Assembly: GCA_947488155.1 (NCBI GenBank)
Contig: CANKYK010000001.1
Coordinates: 1,444,439 to 1,508,438, forward strand
Direction of reading: 5' to 3'
DNA: 64,000 nucleotides
Source of the DNA: an uncultured Erythrobacter sp.
GTDB taxonomy: Bacteria > Pseudomonadota > Alphaproteobacteria > Sphingomonadales > Sphingomonadaceae
In this document: positions 34,499-43,282 of the stretch, piece by piece
Layout: every line of letters starts with the position of its first letter
Numbering within the stretch: position 1 is the first letter of the stretch
Position numbers and translations under genes: made by a program
Notes under the pieces: generated by a model
What the model was told of the DNA's origin: nothing
Database searches by the model: none
The model's input: the letters and a program-made list of their open reading frames with translations, nothing else

Positions 34499-35296
34499 AT
34501 GACCCTCCTCAAAATAACCCGTGACGGTCCCGTCACCACACTGACCATCGACCGCGCGGACACCATGAATCCGCTGGGTGCGCCCGGCGACGGCGATGAA
34601 TTTCGCGCCGCCTGCGATGCGATCAACCGCGATATGGACGTGCGCTGCGTCATATTGACCGGGGCTGGCCGTGCCTTTTCGGCGGGTGGCGATGTTAAAG
34701 CGATGCAGAGCAAGACCGGCACGTTTGGCGGGTCGGCGCCCTCTATATCGGACGGTTACCGCGATAACATCCACCTCATGCTGCGGGCACTTTATGGCTT
34801 GCGCGTGCCCGTAATCGCGGCGGTCAATGGCCCGGCAATCGGGCTTGGCTGTGATGTCGCCTGCCTTGCCGATATCCGCATCGCCTCCGACAAAGCGAAA
34901 TTCGGTGTCACCTTCCTAAAGCTTGGCATTATTCCCGGCGATGGCGGCACGTGGATCCTGCCGCGCGTCATCGGGCAAAGCCGTGCGTCCGAGCTGTTTT
35001 ACACCGGCGACGTGATCGGCGCAGCTAAGGCAGAAGAATGGGGTCTGGTCAGCCACATGGTCGAACACGACATTTTGATGGAGGAGGCCCGCGCCTTGGC
35101 GACCAAAGTCGCGGCCATGCCGCCGCATGCCCTACGCCATGCCAAGATGCTGCTGCGCCAGGGTCAACAAGTCAGCTATGACAGTGCTCTCGAAATGGCG
35201 GCCAACACCCAAGCGCTGATGCACACGACCGACGATCATGCCGAAGGTGTCGCGGCCTTGATTGAGAAGCGCGTGCCTGAGTTCAAAGGCGAATAG
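34499..35296 (+). CDS. Enoyl-CoA hydratase/isomerase family protein
   Basis: 265 aa from ATG 34499 (MTLLKITRDGPV); the ORF-track start 19 codons earlier lies in the divergent promoter. Crotonase-fold motifs: 'VILTGAGRAFSAGGDVKAM', the oxyanion-hole 'VIAAVNGPAIGLGCDVACLA' and 'FGVTFLKLGIIPGDGGTWIL', where the second catalytic Glu is replaced by Asp in 'PGDGG'. It likely hydrates or isomerises acyl-CoA intermediates; chain length unknown. The next gene begins six bases later, so the pair is probably an operon. Confidence 0.9.
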   Translation: MTLLKITRDGPVTTLTIDRADTMNPLGAPGDGDEFRAACDAINRDMDVRCVILTGAGRAFSAGGDVKAMQSKTGTFGGSAPSISDGYRDNIHLMLRALYGLRVPVIAAVNGPAIGLGCDVACLADIRIASDKAKFGVTFLKLGIIPGDGGTWILPRVIGQSRASELFYTGDVIGAAKAEEWGLVSHMVEHDILMEEARALATKVAAMPPHALRHAKMLLRQGQQVSYDSALEMAANTQALMHTTDDHAEGVAALIEKRVPEFKGE

Positions 35297-35302
35297 TTCA
35301 GC

Positions 35303-36133
35303 ATGACTGCTATCCTGATCCGCTTGCTTGTGGTGGGCGCGGCGCTGTATCTGGCGTTGATTATTCTGCTTTGGACGATGCAAGCGAAGATGATCTATCC
35401 TGCCCCGCAGGAGGCCGCACCGCTGATCCCCGGTTATGAAGAGGTCTCGCTGACAACCGAGGATGGTTTGGCATTGCGAGCGTTTTATCGTGTGGCGAGC
35501 GACGGCTTACCAACGCTGGTGTACTTCCACGGTAATGGCGGATCACTGACCGGGGCGGGCGTGGCCAATGTTGCGCTGGCAGAACGCGGATTTGGTGTGC
35601 TAATGGTCGAGTACCGCGGCTATGGCGGCAATCCGGGTGAACCATCCGAGGAAGGTCTCTATAAAGATGGCGATGCAGCCATTGCTTGGTTGAGCGCGCT
35701 CGGCATACCGGCTGCGCAAACCGTGATTGTTGGCAATTCCATTGGCGGCGGGGTGGCGACGGAAATGGCTCGGCGCCATGATCCAGCGGCGCTGATTCTG
35801 GTGTCGCCGTTCACGTCTCTGCCAGAGGCAGCGGCGGCCAATCTTTGGTGGCTCCCGGCAAAGCCACTGGTCCGTGATCAATACCGCAATCTGGATAAGA
35901 TTACGCAGCTCAGTATCCCGGTGCTGGTGCAGCACGGAACAAGAGATGGCCTAATCCCGCAAAGACAGGGCCGCGCTCTGGCTGAAGCGGCGTCCAATGC
36001 TCAGTTTCAATCCTTCGATGGGCTGGGTCACGAGCTGTCGTTTGTGCGTAGCTCTGGCGAGGCGCGGGCCGATTGGATTTTCGCTCTGGAACTGACGGCT
36101 GCAAACGATGTGGCGGAGCGAGTGTTGCCCTAA
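35303..36133 (+). CDS. Membrane-anchored alpha/beta hydrolase (BEM46-like)
   Basis: 276 aa with an N-terminal transmembrane segment (about residues 4-24) and an alpha/beta-hydrolase domain: oxyanion 'LVYFHGNGGSLTGAG', nucleophile elbow 'VIVGNSIGGGVATEMA' (Ser in GNSIGG), acid in 'VLVQHGTRDGLIP' and His in 'FDGLGHELSF'. BEM46-like hydrolases are membrane-bound esterases or thioesterases of uncertain substrate. It follows the enoyl-CoA hydratase by six bases. Its end overlaps the convergent NnrU gene by four bases. Confidence 0.9.
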   Translation: MTAILIRLLVVGAALYLALIILLWTMQAKMIYPAPQEAAPLIPGYEEVSLTTEDGLALRAFYRVASDGLPTLVYFHGNGGSLTGAGVANVALAERGFGVLMVEYRGYGGNPGEPSEEGLYKDGDAAIAWLSALGIPAAQTVIVGNSIGGGVATEMARRHDPAALILVSPFTSLPEAAAANLWWLPAKPLVRDQYRNLDKITQLSIPVLVQHGTRDGLIPQRQGRALAEAASNAQFQSFDGLGHELSFVRSSGEARADWIFALELTAANDVAERVLP

Positions 36134-36804
36134 AACCAACGCCAGATGCCTGCGGAAATTCCACCGAGCGGCGTGTGCAGCCAGCTCAGGAACACGAACA
36201 GGATCAGCCCGGCGGTCCATGGCAAAGCGCCAGCACCGAGCAGCTTGCCCCAACGCGGCCAATAGCTTGTCTTGCTTTCCCATTCGACCCAGGCATCGCC
36301 CATTAGGACTTGCTTCTTGCGATCCTGCATTTTCGCGCCCACGAGCGCCAGAAACCCCATCGACAGCGCAACGATTATGGTGCGCCAGGACCACAGAATG
36401 ATGATGTGCGATGCCGCCCACAGAGCAAAGCTCCACATCATCGGGTGGCGGGTGACGGCGAAAACACCCTTGGGCTCGGCACGGGCCTGCTCCTCCGCCA
36501 TGGGAGTGGGCAAGGCCGGATTGCCGATGTAGGACCCGGCGAACAAGACCAGCGCTGGCAAGATCAGCAAAGTCGCGATGATCCATCCGATCTCACCTGA
36601 TCCGGGCAAGTCGCCGCCCGGCGCCTCCACAAAGGCGAAATAGACCCAAGCGAACGCCGCCGCGCTAATCAGCGAGTAGAGGATCTGGAAACCGATTTTG
36701 CCTGTTATGCGGACGAGGCCCGCGCGCAGCGGGTGCGACATGGCAAAATGCGTGCCGACAAAGGCGGCGTTGGCGACGGCGAGTTCAACCAAAGCGCTAT
36801 TCAT
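36130..36804 (-). CDS. NnrU family integral membrane protein
   Basis: About 224 aa from ATG 36804 (MNSALVELAVANAAFVGTHF), with six or so hydrophobic segments and the family's 'FVGTHFAMSHPLRAGLV', 'RHPMMWSFALWAASHI' and 'WVEWESKTSYWPRW' motifs. NnrU was first linked to denitrification; plant relatives are the haem-dependent zeta-carotene isomerase Z-ISO. No denitrification genes are near, so an isomerase-type or housekeeping membrane role is equally possible. The ORF-track start at 36972 adds 56 basic residues that I judge non-coding. Confidence 0.85.
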   Translation of the reverse strand: MNSALVELAVANAAFVGTHFAMSHPLRAGLVRITGKIGFQILYSLISAAAFAWVYFAFVEAPGGDLPGSGEIGWIIATLLILPALVLFAGSYIGNPALPTPMAEEQARAEPKGVFAVTRHPMMWSFALWAASHIIILWSWRTIIVALSMGFLALVGAKMQDRKKQVLMGDAWVEWESKTSYWPRWGKLLGAGALPWTAGLILFVFLSWLHTPLGGISAGIWRWF

Positions 36805-36865
36805 GAAGGACAGTCTAACATTGAAGAGGCTCGTGCGGCAAATCGCCTCAGCTATGCGGCGAGTG

Positions 36866-37318
36866 TCACGGCACTTTTTGCGAGGGTATGCCAGTTGGAA
36901 TGATGGTCGCCTGCGCTGTGGCCACGTGCTGGGCCTCATCTCCGCCTTCGCTCCAAACGTCGGCTCGGACAACGACTTGGCGTTTGCCCGGTTTGATCAC
37001 TATACCTTTCGCGCGCAGCTTTGTGCCCTTGGCTGGGCGCAGGAAATTGATCGTATAACTTCCGGTGACAACGTCGCCCACGACAGAAGCGCCGGCCCAG
37101 GCGCAGGCATTGTCGGCCATCAAACCGACGATTGCCCCATGCGCAAAGCCGTGATGCTGCTGCATTTCAGGCCGCAGTTCTAGGGTTAGCTCGCTTTCGC
37201 CCTGCCACACTTTGATCGGCTCCACGTCCAGCCAGTTGCTGAAGCCTGATTTCTTGACCGCGACCGCTTTCATATAAGCGATGGCGGCTTCAGGGCTGTC
37301 AAATCGGCTCCGGCTCAT
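36866..37318 (-). CDS. PaaI-type hotdog thioesterase
   Basis: About 150 aa from ATG 37318 (MSRSRFDSPEAA), with GGAGAA upstream. Hotdog core: 'MQQHHGFAHGAIVGLMADNACAWAG' contains the HGG-like 'HGAIV' turn and Asp/Asn of the active site, followed by the strand 'TGSYTINFLRPAKGTKLRAKG'. Such enzymes hydrolyse aryl- or acyl-CoA thioesters. It is transcribed away from the HxlR regulator, with the two dyad sites between them, so it is probably that regulator's target. Confidence 0.88.
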   Translation of the reverse strand: MSRSRFDSPEAAIAYMKAVAVKKSGFSNWLDVEPIKVWQGESELTLELRPEMQQHHGFAHGAIVGLMADNACAWAGASVVGDVVTGSYTINFLRPAKGTKLRAKGIVIKPGKRQVVVRADVWSEGGDEAQHVATAQATIIPTGIPSQKVP

Positions 37319-37337
37319 AAGGTTTCTCCACATAAAG

Positions 37338-37350
37338 TCTGTAAAACAGA
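37338..37350. promoter_or_regulatory. Operator dyad 1 of the thioesterase/hxlR intergenic region
   Basis: TCTGTAAAACAGA is an inverted repeat (TCTGT/ACAGA) about 20 bases upstream of the thioesterase start. Its half-sites match those of the second dyad at 37383, with centres about 46 bases apart. Repression of the thioesterase by the divergent HxlR protein is the simplest reading. Confidence 0.6.
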
Positions 37351-37382
37351 TGTTATGTGCCACTTGCTATGATTTCACGCAA

Positions 37383-37397
37383 GTCTGATATACAGAC
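37383..37397. promoter_or_regulatory. Operator dyad 2 of the thioesterase/hxlR intergenic region
   Basis: GTCTGATATACAGAC is a perfect inverted repeat with five-base arms (GTCTG/CAGAC), 34 bases upstream of the hxlR start and closely related to TCTGTAAAACAGA at 37338. It probably serves autoregulation of the HxlR gene. Confidence 0.6.
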
Positions 37398-37430
37398 ACA
37401 TTACTGACACTGGCTTTCAGGAATGCCTGT

Positions 37431-37784
37431 ATGAAGACGTATCGTGCCTCCCGCGCCCCATGCCCAATTGGCCGTGCAGCGCGGCTGCTGGGAGACCGTT
37501 GGATCTTGCTGATCTTGCGAGAGGCGTTCTTGGGCGCTGAGCGATTTGAAGAATTCATTGCTCGGCTCGACGTCAACCGGGCTGCGCTCACATCGCGCCT
37601 TGCGATCCTGCAAGAAGCGGGGCTGATCACGCGCGAACCCACGACAGGAAAGCGCGCACGCTATCTACTTACCGAAAGCGCTTGCGCCTTGGTCCCGCTC
37701 TATGCCGAGATGGCCAAATGGGGTGCAGAGCACCTGTTCGATGATGGCGAAGCGCCGGGGCAATGGTCCGCCGCGCCGGCCTGA
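37431..37784 (+). CDS. HxlR-family transcriptional regulator
   Basis: 117 aa winged-helix protein. The family hallmark 'CPIGRAARLLGDRWILLILREAFLGAERF' includes the redox-capable Cys near the N-terminus. It is followed by 'VNRAALTSRLAILQEAGLI' and the wing 'RARYLLTESACALVPL'. HxlR regulators respond to electrophiles, aldehydes or quinones and often control one adjacent enzyme gene. Here it is divergent from a PaaI-type thioesterase, with two dyads in the 112-base gap. Confidence 0.92.
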   Translation: MKTYRASRAPCPIGRAARLLGDRWILLILREAFLGAERFEEFIARLDVNRAALTSRLAILQEAGLITREPTTGKRARYLLTESACALVPLYAEMAKWGAEHLFDDGEAPGQWSAAPA

Positions 37785-37803
37785 CTTACCTGCGCAGCCG
37801 CTC

Positions 37804-38304
37804 CTATTCAGCGATCCCGATCAGCTCTACTTTGAAGATCAGCGTTGCATTGCCCGGAATAGACCTGCTGCCTTGTGCTCCATAGGCAAGATCTGCCGGA
37901 ACAGCGATCTCAATGGTCTCACCCACTGCCATTTGCGGGATGGTAAGCTGCCACGCCGGGATCAGCCGCGCCAGTGGGAAAGTGGCTGGCTGTCCGCGCC
38001 GATAGGAGCTGTCAAATACAGTCCCATCGATCAGCGCGCCTTCGTAATGAACTGTGACAGTGTCCGAGACGCTGGGGCGGTTTTCGCCGCCATTGTACTC
38101 CAGCCAGCGCCAACGAATGCCACCATCGATATAGCGCCAACCATCGGCGGGTTTCAGGCCCAGCAGATAGGTTTGCTGAGCGGTGTGCCATGACAGGCTC
38201 TGCGCATTGTCAGCGGTGCTTTCCGGCGCTTCGCCTTGCGCGAAGACGGGCGTGGTAGCGAGGAGTGAGGCGCAAAAAACGGCGCTAGCGAGAACCCGGC
38301 TCAC
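37804..38304 (-). CDS. FKBP-type peptidyl-prolyl cis-trans isomerase, exported
   Basis: 166 aa with a Sec signal ('VLASAVFCASLLATTPVFAQG', cleavage near residue 23) and a C-terminal FKBP domain: 'DTVTVHYEGALIDGTVFDSS', 'AWQLTIPQMAVGETIEIAVP', 'LAYGAQGSRSIPGNATLIF'. It assists protein folding in the periplasm. Its start overlaps the upstream amidohydrolase by four bases, so it is the third gene of a leftward operon after two secreted amidohydrolases, perhaps helping them fold. Confidence 0.92.
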   Translation of the reverse strand: MSRVLASAVFCASLLATTPVFAQGEAPESTADNAQSLSWHTAQQTYLLGLKPADGWRYIDGGIRWRWLEYNGGENRPSVSDTVTVHYEGALIDGTVFDSSYRRGQPATFPLARLIPAWQLTIPQMAVGETIEIAVPADLAYGAQGSRSIPGNATLIFKVELIGIAE

Positions 38305-39599
38305 CAGTCATACGCCTTTGGCAACTGGCTCTCATCCAGATCGAGATAGCGTTTGGCCAGCTCGCTCTGATGATTGTCCAGCGGTTGTTCGATACCGGCA
38401 ATGAACACTCGGCTTGGCACAGAATCGACCTCCAAGGGGTCGCCGTCCCAGATCACGACGTCGCCGATTGCGCCCGCTTTCAGAACGCCGAACTTGCCGC
38501 CATGTCCAGCAATCTCCGCCGGGATGGAGCTGATCGTGGCGAAGGCCTGACCCCAGGAAAGTCCGCTCGCGCCGGGAACCTTGCCCAAAGCTACAAGGTT
38601 GCCAGCAAATTGTGCGGCGCTACGCGGATGGCCATCTGTGCCCCCGGACATTCGCCCAATCGCGACCTTTACGCCCGCTGCTGCCATGCGGCCAACATTG
38701 GACTGGGTTGCGCCCAACTGCTCAAAGCTGGCAGGTAGATCATCTAGCGCATCGGCGATCACCGGCACGCGGGCAGCGGCAATTTCGCTCGCAACCAGCC
38801 AGCCCTCGCTTGCGCCAACCAGCACCAGATCAAGCTTTAGATAGGTCCGCTTCAGGCCCAGCACATTGCGAATATCGGCGGCGCGCTCAACCTCGACATA
38901 GAGCTGCTGCGAGCCATTGATCACCGGCACCAGAGCGGCGGCATCAGAGCGAGTAAGCAGCGCTTCTCCCCCCTCCCACGATCCAGCGGCAAAGGCACGG
39001 GCTTCGCGCAGCGCGTTTTCCAGCTCAACGTAGGCGGCCGTGCGGCTGCCTCCGGATAGGCGCGCACCCGTCTCGCCAAGATCGACCAGTTGGAAAGCCC
39101 TGGCTTGCATCACGGCATTGGCATCAGCCCCAAGGTCAATCACTGCGCCCTGTCCCGCGAACAGCGAATTGCCGTGCGACGGAGTAACCAGCGCTCGGGT
39201 GACGCCGCCAGCGCGGCTGACCTTAACATGCTGAGAGCTGGGATTGATTGCCGGTGCCACATCAAGCGCCGCATTGAAGCGAGCATCGCCTGCGGATTTG
39301 TCATTGCTCGCGCCAACTGCGCCAACATCATACAGGCCGAGGTCGGTGACGGCAGCGACGATGCCAGGCGTGACGAACGCGCCGCCCGCATCGATTGTTG
39401 GAATATTGGCGGGCACTGGAGCGTTGGGGCCAACGACCGACACCGTTCCATTGCGGACGATGACCCGGCTGCCGGCGACAGGCTCGCTGCCATCACCGCT
39501 GGCGACCGTGGCATTCACGATGGCCACATCCTGCGCAGCGGCAGGAGCGGCAAGTGCTATGGCGGCACAGGCCGCGCTGGTCAAAAGACGCTTCATCAT
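38301..39599 (-). CDS. Exported amidohydrolase family protein (imidazolonepropionase-like)
   Basis: 432 aa with a Sec signal (ends near 'ALAAPAAAQD'). The domain begins 'VAIVNATVASGDGSEPVAGS' and continues with 'NVVVRN...'-type strands into 'TIDAGGAFVTPGIVAA'. The usual metal motif HxH after 'PGIV' is not seen here ('VTPGIVAAVTDLGLYD'), unlike its neighbour, where 'VTPGIIDIHSHLGDYPS' carries it. C-terminal 'GDPLEVDSVPSRVFIAGIEQP' is typical. It is thus probably a metal-poor or non-catalytic paralogue that pairs with the next gene. Overlaps both neighbours by four bases. Confidence 0.82.
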   Translation of the reverse strand: MMKRLLTSAACAAIALAAPAAAQDVAIVNATVASGDGSEPVAGSRVIVRNGTVSVVGPNAPVPANIPTIDAGGAFVTPGIVAAVTDLGLYDVGAVGASNDKSAGDARFNAALDVAPAINPSSQHVKVSRAGGVTRALVTPSHGNSLFAGQGAVIDLGADANAVMQARAFQLVDLGETGARLSGGSRTAAYVELENALREARAFAAGSWEGGEALLTRSDAAALVPVINGSQQLYVEVERAADIRNVLGLKRTYLKLDLVLVGASEGWLVASEIAAARVPVIADALDDLPASFEQLGATQSNVGRMAAAGVKVAIGRMSGGTDGHPRSAAQFAGNLVALGKVPGASGLSWGQAFATISSIPAEIAGHGGKFGVLKAGAIGDVVIWDGDPLEVDSVPSRVFIAGIEQPLDNHQSELAKRYLDLDESQLPKAYDW

Positions 39600-41035
39600 T
39601 TCACATCTCCTGCACCGGGTTGGCCAAGCTCAAAATCGCTCACCGGCCTGCGTTTTGGATCATTCGCGTCGTAGAGCAGCGCCCCATCGACCCAGACTTT
39701 CTCTGGGCGTGAATACACGCTCAGCGGATCGCCATTCCACAGTACGACGTCGGCCATTTTGCCGGGCTCTAGGCTGCCGGTCATATCGTCAATGCCCATC
39801 GCCTTGGCTGCGTTCAAAGTGATCCAGCTGATCACATCGGCATCGCTGATGTTGACCCCCATGCGAGCGCCAGCGGCCTGCGCTTTCGCAGCTTCTTGGT
39901 TCAAACGCTGGATTGAGTTTTCATCATCTGAGTGGATGACCACACAGGCGCCTTCGCGTTGAAGATAGGCGGCGTTTTGCGGAATGCCGTCATAGCTTTC
40001 CATCTTGAAGCCGTACCAATCGGCCCAGATCGCGCTGCACACGCCGTTTTCGCGCAGCAGATCACCGATCTTATAGGCCTCAACCGCGTGGTGAAACGCG
40101 CTGACTTTATAGCCCATTTCCTTGGCCATATCCATCACCAGCGCCATCTCATCGGCGCGGTAGCAATGGTTGTGAACCAGGATATCGCCATCGAGCACGC
40201 CGACCAATGTTTCCTTGCCAAGATCGCGCTTGGCATCGTCGTTTTCGCCGTACGCAATCGCATCAAGCCAGGTTTGGCGATTGACCGCGAAATTGCCCAT
40301 CCGGGTCGAAGGCTTACGCCCGCGTCCGCCGTAAACCCGCTTCGGGTTCTCACCGCAGGCCATCTTGAAGCCGTAAGGCGCGCCGGGAAACTTCATGCCC
40401 TGCACCGTGCGGCTCGGCACATTTTTCAGCGTAACCGAGCGCCCGCCCATTAGATTGGCAGAGCCGGGCAGGATTTGCAGTGACGTGATCCCGCCATTGG
40501 CCATCGCGCGGCTGAAGCCGGGGTCTTGCGGCCAGACCGAATGCTCGGTCCATACGTCCGGTGTGGTGGGCGAGGTGGCTTCATTGCCATCGCCGTGCGC
40601 CGGAACAGATGGGGAGGGGTAATCGCCCAGGTGTGAGTGAATATCGATGATGCCGGGGGTTACGAACTTGTCCGAACCATCGACGACATTGGCGACCTCT
40701 GGCGGAGCGGTGGTTGGCCCGCCAACTGCCACGATCTTGCCATCGCGAAAATGCACCCAGCCGTTGTCGATCCGCCCGCCTGCACCGTCAAAAACGGTGG
40801 TGGGGATGATCAAAGTGTCCGCACCGGGATAGGCGCGGTAGGTCGAGGGGAAGGGCACATTGCCGTCTTCGCCCAGAAACTCCGTGCGCGTATCGCCGGT
40901 GTCGGCGGCAGAGGCCGATTTAAGCGAGCCCTCGCCCGATCCGGCCGCAGTGCAGGCGCTGAGCGCAAAAGCGCCCCCCATACACATGAGAAGCGCTTTT
41001 GCTCGCGGTAATCGCACTGTATCTGGTAAAAACAT
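39596..41035 (-). CDS. Exported amidohydrolase family lipoprotein
   Basis: 479 aa. An N-terminal lipobox ('GGAFALSACTAAG') implies a lipoprotein. The amidohydrolase fold carries the metal-binding 'KFVTPGIIDIHSHLGDYP', 'GDILVHNHCYRADEMALVMD', 'YKVSAFHHAVEAYKIG' and 'VVIHSDDENSIQRLNQEAAK', so it looks catalytically competent, unlike its downstream paralogue. The C-terminal 'MADVVLWNGDPLSVYSRPEKVWVDG' is characteristic of the imidazolonepropionase-like group. Substrate unknown; tandem pairs like this are common in marine sphingomonads and gammaproteobacteria. It heads a three-gene operon. Confidence 0.88.
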   Translation of the reverse strand: MFLPDTVRLPRAKALLMCMGGAFALSACTAAGSGEGSLKSASAADTGDTRTEFLGEDGNVPFPSTYRAYPGADTLIIPTTVFDGAGGRIDNGWVHFRDGKIVAVGGPTTAPPEVANVVDGSDKFVTPGIIDIHSHLGDYPSPSVPAHGDGNEATSPTTPDVWTEHSVWPQDPGFSRAMANGGITSLQILPGSANLMGGRSVTLKNVPSRTVQGMKFPGAPYGFKMACGENPKRVYGGRGRKPSTRMGNFAVNRQTWLDAIAYGENDDAKRDLGKETLVGVLDGDILVHNHCYRADEMALVMDMAKEMGYKVSAFHHAVEAYKIGDLLRENGVCSAIWADWYGFKMESYDGIPQNAAYLQREGACVVIHSDDENSIQRLNQEAAKAQAAGARMGVNISDADVISWITLNAAKAMGIDDMTGSLEPGKMADVVLWNGDPLSVYSRPEKVWVDGALLYDANDPKRRPVSDFELGQPGAGDVK

Positions 41036-41144
41036 GAGTATTCCCGATCTTAAAGTGTAATGTCTTTTGATCGGACGTATAACAAATGTCTAGCCAAGAT
41101 AAGCGAACAACCAAGGGCGCATCAAAACTGCCCCGGTATCGGTT

Positions 41145-41306
41145 TTAGAGTTCCTGGCAGGTCTCAGTTAGACCGAAAACCCACCACCCAATCAGGCAGC
41201 CTATTGCGTAACCGGCTTCGCCATCTTTTGCGGCATAAGCAGGGGTCGCAATAGTCATTGATGTAGCTGCCGCTAAGGTAACACCCATTTTCACGAGTTT
41301 TTTCAT
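41145..41306 (-). CDS. Small secreted protein, 53 aa, missed by the ORF track
   Basis: Reverse strand: GGAGAACTCAAT precedes ATG, then 'MKKLVKMGVTLAAATSMTIA', a textbook signal peptide (cleavage after 'TPAYA', residue 25). A mature part of about 28 residues contains two Cys (in 'AIGCLIGWW' and 'TETCQEL') that could form a disulfide. Too short for the track's cut-off. Function unknown. Confidence 0.65.
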   Translation of the reverse strand: MKKLVKMGVTLAAATSMTIATPAYAAKDGEAGYAIGCLIGWWVFGLTETCQEL

Positions 41307-41469
41307 ATTGAGTTCTCCATTATCGGGAGTTCCACCTTACAAACCAGGCTTATACTGTCAAGTTAGCTTATCCGTAGCGAAAAACGTCATTAGCAGATAA
41401 TTATTTTCGATAGATTTTTGGTCACATCAATGAAGGCATTCAGCGCGTACTGCCAGTTTTAATAACTCT

Positions 41470-43074
41470 CTATTGAACTTTCAATTCGGCTTCTTCTGTT
41501 CCATCATCTTGCAATGTATCAAGGTGCATCAAGCGTTTGACCAATGGCGAAATGACCATGACGGCGACGCCGATACCAACAGCATACCAACCCACAGTTG
41601 AGTACACATCTAGCACCAGCTGCTTGCCCGCTTCTTCGCCAACGCCATCGCCGCCTGTCGCTGAAGCGATCAGGCCTGCTGCAAAGTTGCCAGTGGCCGA
41701 GGCAAAGAACCAAGTACCCATGATTAGCGATGCCATGTGGCCTGGCGAAAGCCGGTTCATCGCGGACAAGCCAACCGGGCTGAGGCACAGCTCACCAGTG
41801 GTGTGCAGTAGGTAAATCAGGAAGATGAAGATCACCGGCGTTGGCACATTGATGCCAGCGGTTTCCGCGCCCCACACAAGCACGAGGAAGCCAAGGCCGA
41901 CCTGAATAACGGCGAGACCGAACTTCATTGGCGTCGATGGTTCAGCGCCTTTCGACGCGAGCCCTTGCCATAGCATGGCGAAGATCGGAGCAAGCAAGAC
42001 GATGTAAATCGCATTGATCGATTGGAACATCGACGCGTTGACCCCTTGGGTGTCAACATGGCGGTCGGTGAATACGTTGAGCGACGATCCTGCTTGCTCA
42101 AACAGTGCCCAGAACACGATCGACACCAAGATAAGGAACATGGCCGCGAAGATTCGATCGCGCTCTTCCGGGGCCAATTTCGCGACCGCCGTGTAAAGCA
42201 CGTAAAGCACGAGAGCACCGCCAAAGATGCCAAGTACGGCGCCAACCAGATCCTGATATTGGATGGCGAGCCAGCACAAGCCTACCATCGCAAGGCCGGC
42301 GCCATAGATGCCCCATTCTTTCCCGCCAGCAATCTTGGCCGGGTCTTTGGGTTCGCCTTTGCCAAGCAGCAATGGCTTGCCAACGATGAAGAAAATAAGG
42401 CCGATAAGCATACCGACACCTGCGAGACCAAAGCCGTATTCCCAGCCATAGGTCTGGCCTAGGAAGCCGCAGATGATTGAGGCAGTGGCGGCGCCAACAT
42501 TAATGCCCATGTAGAAAATGGTGTATGCTGGATCGCGCCGGATGTCCGTGCGCTCATAAAGCTGACCGACGATCACAGAGATATTTGCTTTCAGGAAACC
42601 TGAGCCGACAATGATCAATGCCAACGCCAGCCAGAAGACATTGATCATGGGATCATCCTGTCCTCCACCTCCTTCGAAAGCCATGAAGAAGTGACCTACC
42701 GTCAGCAGGACCGCACCAAACAGCACGGCTTTGCGCTGGCCGATGAACTGGTCAGCGAGGTAGCCGCCCACAACCGGCGCAATGTAAACCAGCGCGGTGT
42801 AGGCGCCGTAGATGACGTAGGCCTTGTCCTCTGCAAACATCCAATGTTGGATGAGGTAGAAAATCAGCAGAGCGCGCATTCCATAGTAGGAAAAGCGCTC
42901 CCACATTTCTGCCATGAACAGCAGAAACAGACCCTTTGGATGGCCGATGACTTCCGCCTCGGGGCGAGTAATCAAAACCAAGCCGCCCAGCAGAAAGCCC
43001 GCCAGGGCGACTACGGCGATCCAAAACGTCCACATCTCGAACGCAGAATCGAATGTGAAAATTAGCTCATGCAT
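41470..43074 (-). CDS. POT/PTR family proton-coupled peptide transporter
   Basis: 534 aa from ATG 43074 (MHELIFTFDSAFEMW); the ORF track starts 22 codons earlier. Some 14 hydrophobic segments. The signature 'FMAEMWERFSYYGMRALLIFYL' is the ExxERFxYY proton-coupling motif, followed by 'IAPVVGGYLADQFIGQRKAV' and 'FYMGINVGAATASIICGFLG', which are the PTR2 motifs. It imports di- and tripeptides. The upstream amidohydrolase operon could process the imported or precursor compounds; both lie on the same strand but 430 bases apart. Confidence 0.95.
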   Translation of the reverse strand: MHELIFTFDSAFEMWTFWIAVVALAGFLLGGLVLITRPEAEVIGHPKGLFLLFMAEMWERFSYYGMRALLIFYLIQHWMFAEDKAYVIYGAYTALVYIAPVVGGYLADQFIGQRKAVLFGAVLLTVGHFFMAFEGGGGQDDPMINVFWLALALIIVGSGFLKANISVIVGQLYERTDIRRDPAYTIFYMGINVGAATASIICGFLGQTYGWEYGFGLAGVGMLIGLIFFIVGKPLLLGKGEPKDPAKIAGGKEWGIYGAGLAMVGLCWLAIQYQDLVGAVLGIFGGALVLYVLYTAVAKLAPEERDRIFAAMFLILVSIVFWALFEQAGSSLNVFTDRHVDTQGVNASMFQSINAIYIVLLAPIFAMLWQGLASKGAEPSTPMKFGLAVIQVGLGFLVLVWGAETAGINVPTPVIFIFLIYLLHTTGELCLSPVGLSAMNRLSPGHMASLIMGTWFFASATGNFAAGLIASATGGDGVGEEAGKQLVLDVYSTVGWYAVGIGVAVMVISPLVKRLMHLDTLQDDGTEEAELKVQ

Positions 43075-43282
43075 TAGCCAGAGGCCCCTTTGCTTAAATG
43101 ATCTAAGCTCTCCCTCCCAAGGGCGCTTCAAGCGGCGCACCCTAGCGCCTGTTTCTCGCCTGTGAAGCCTTAGTTACACGCAAATGGGGCGCGGCTGGCC
43201 GCAAAATTGCAGCCAAAGCGGATTGTTCGGGAACTTGACGCGCATGAGTGTATTATGTCACTGATGCACCTAGCGAGGACCT

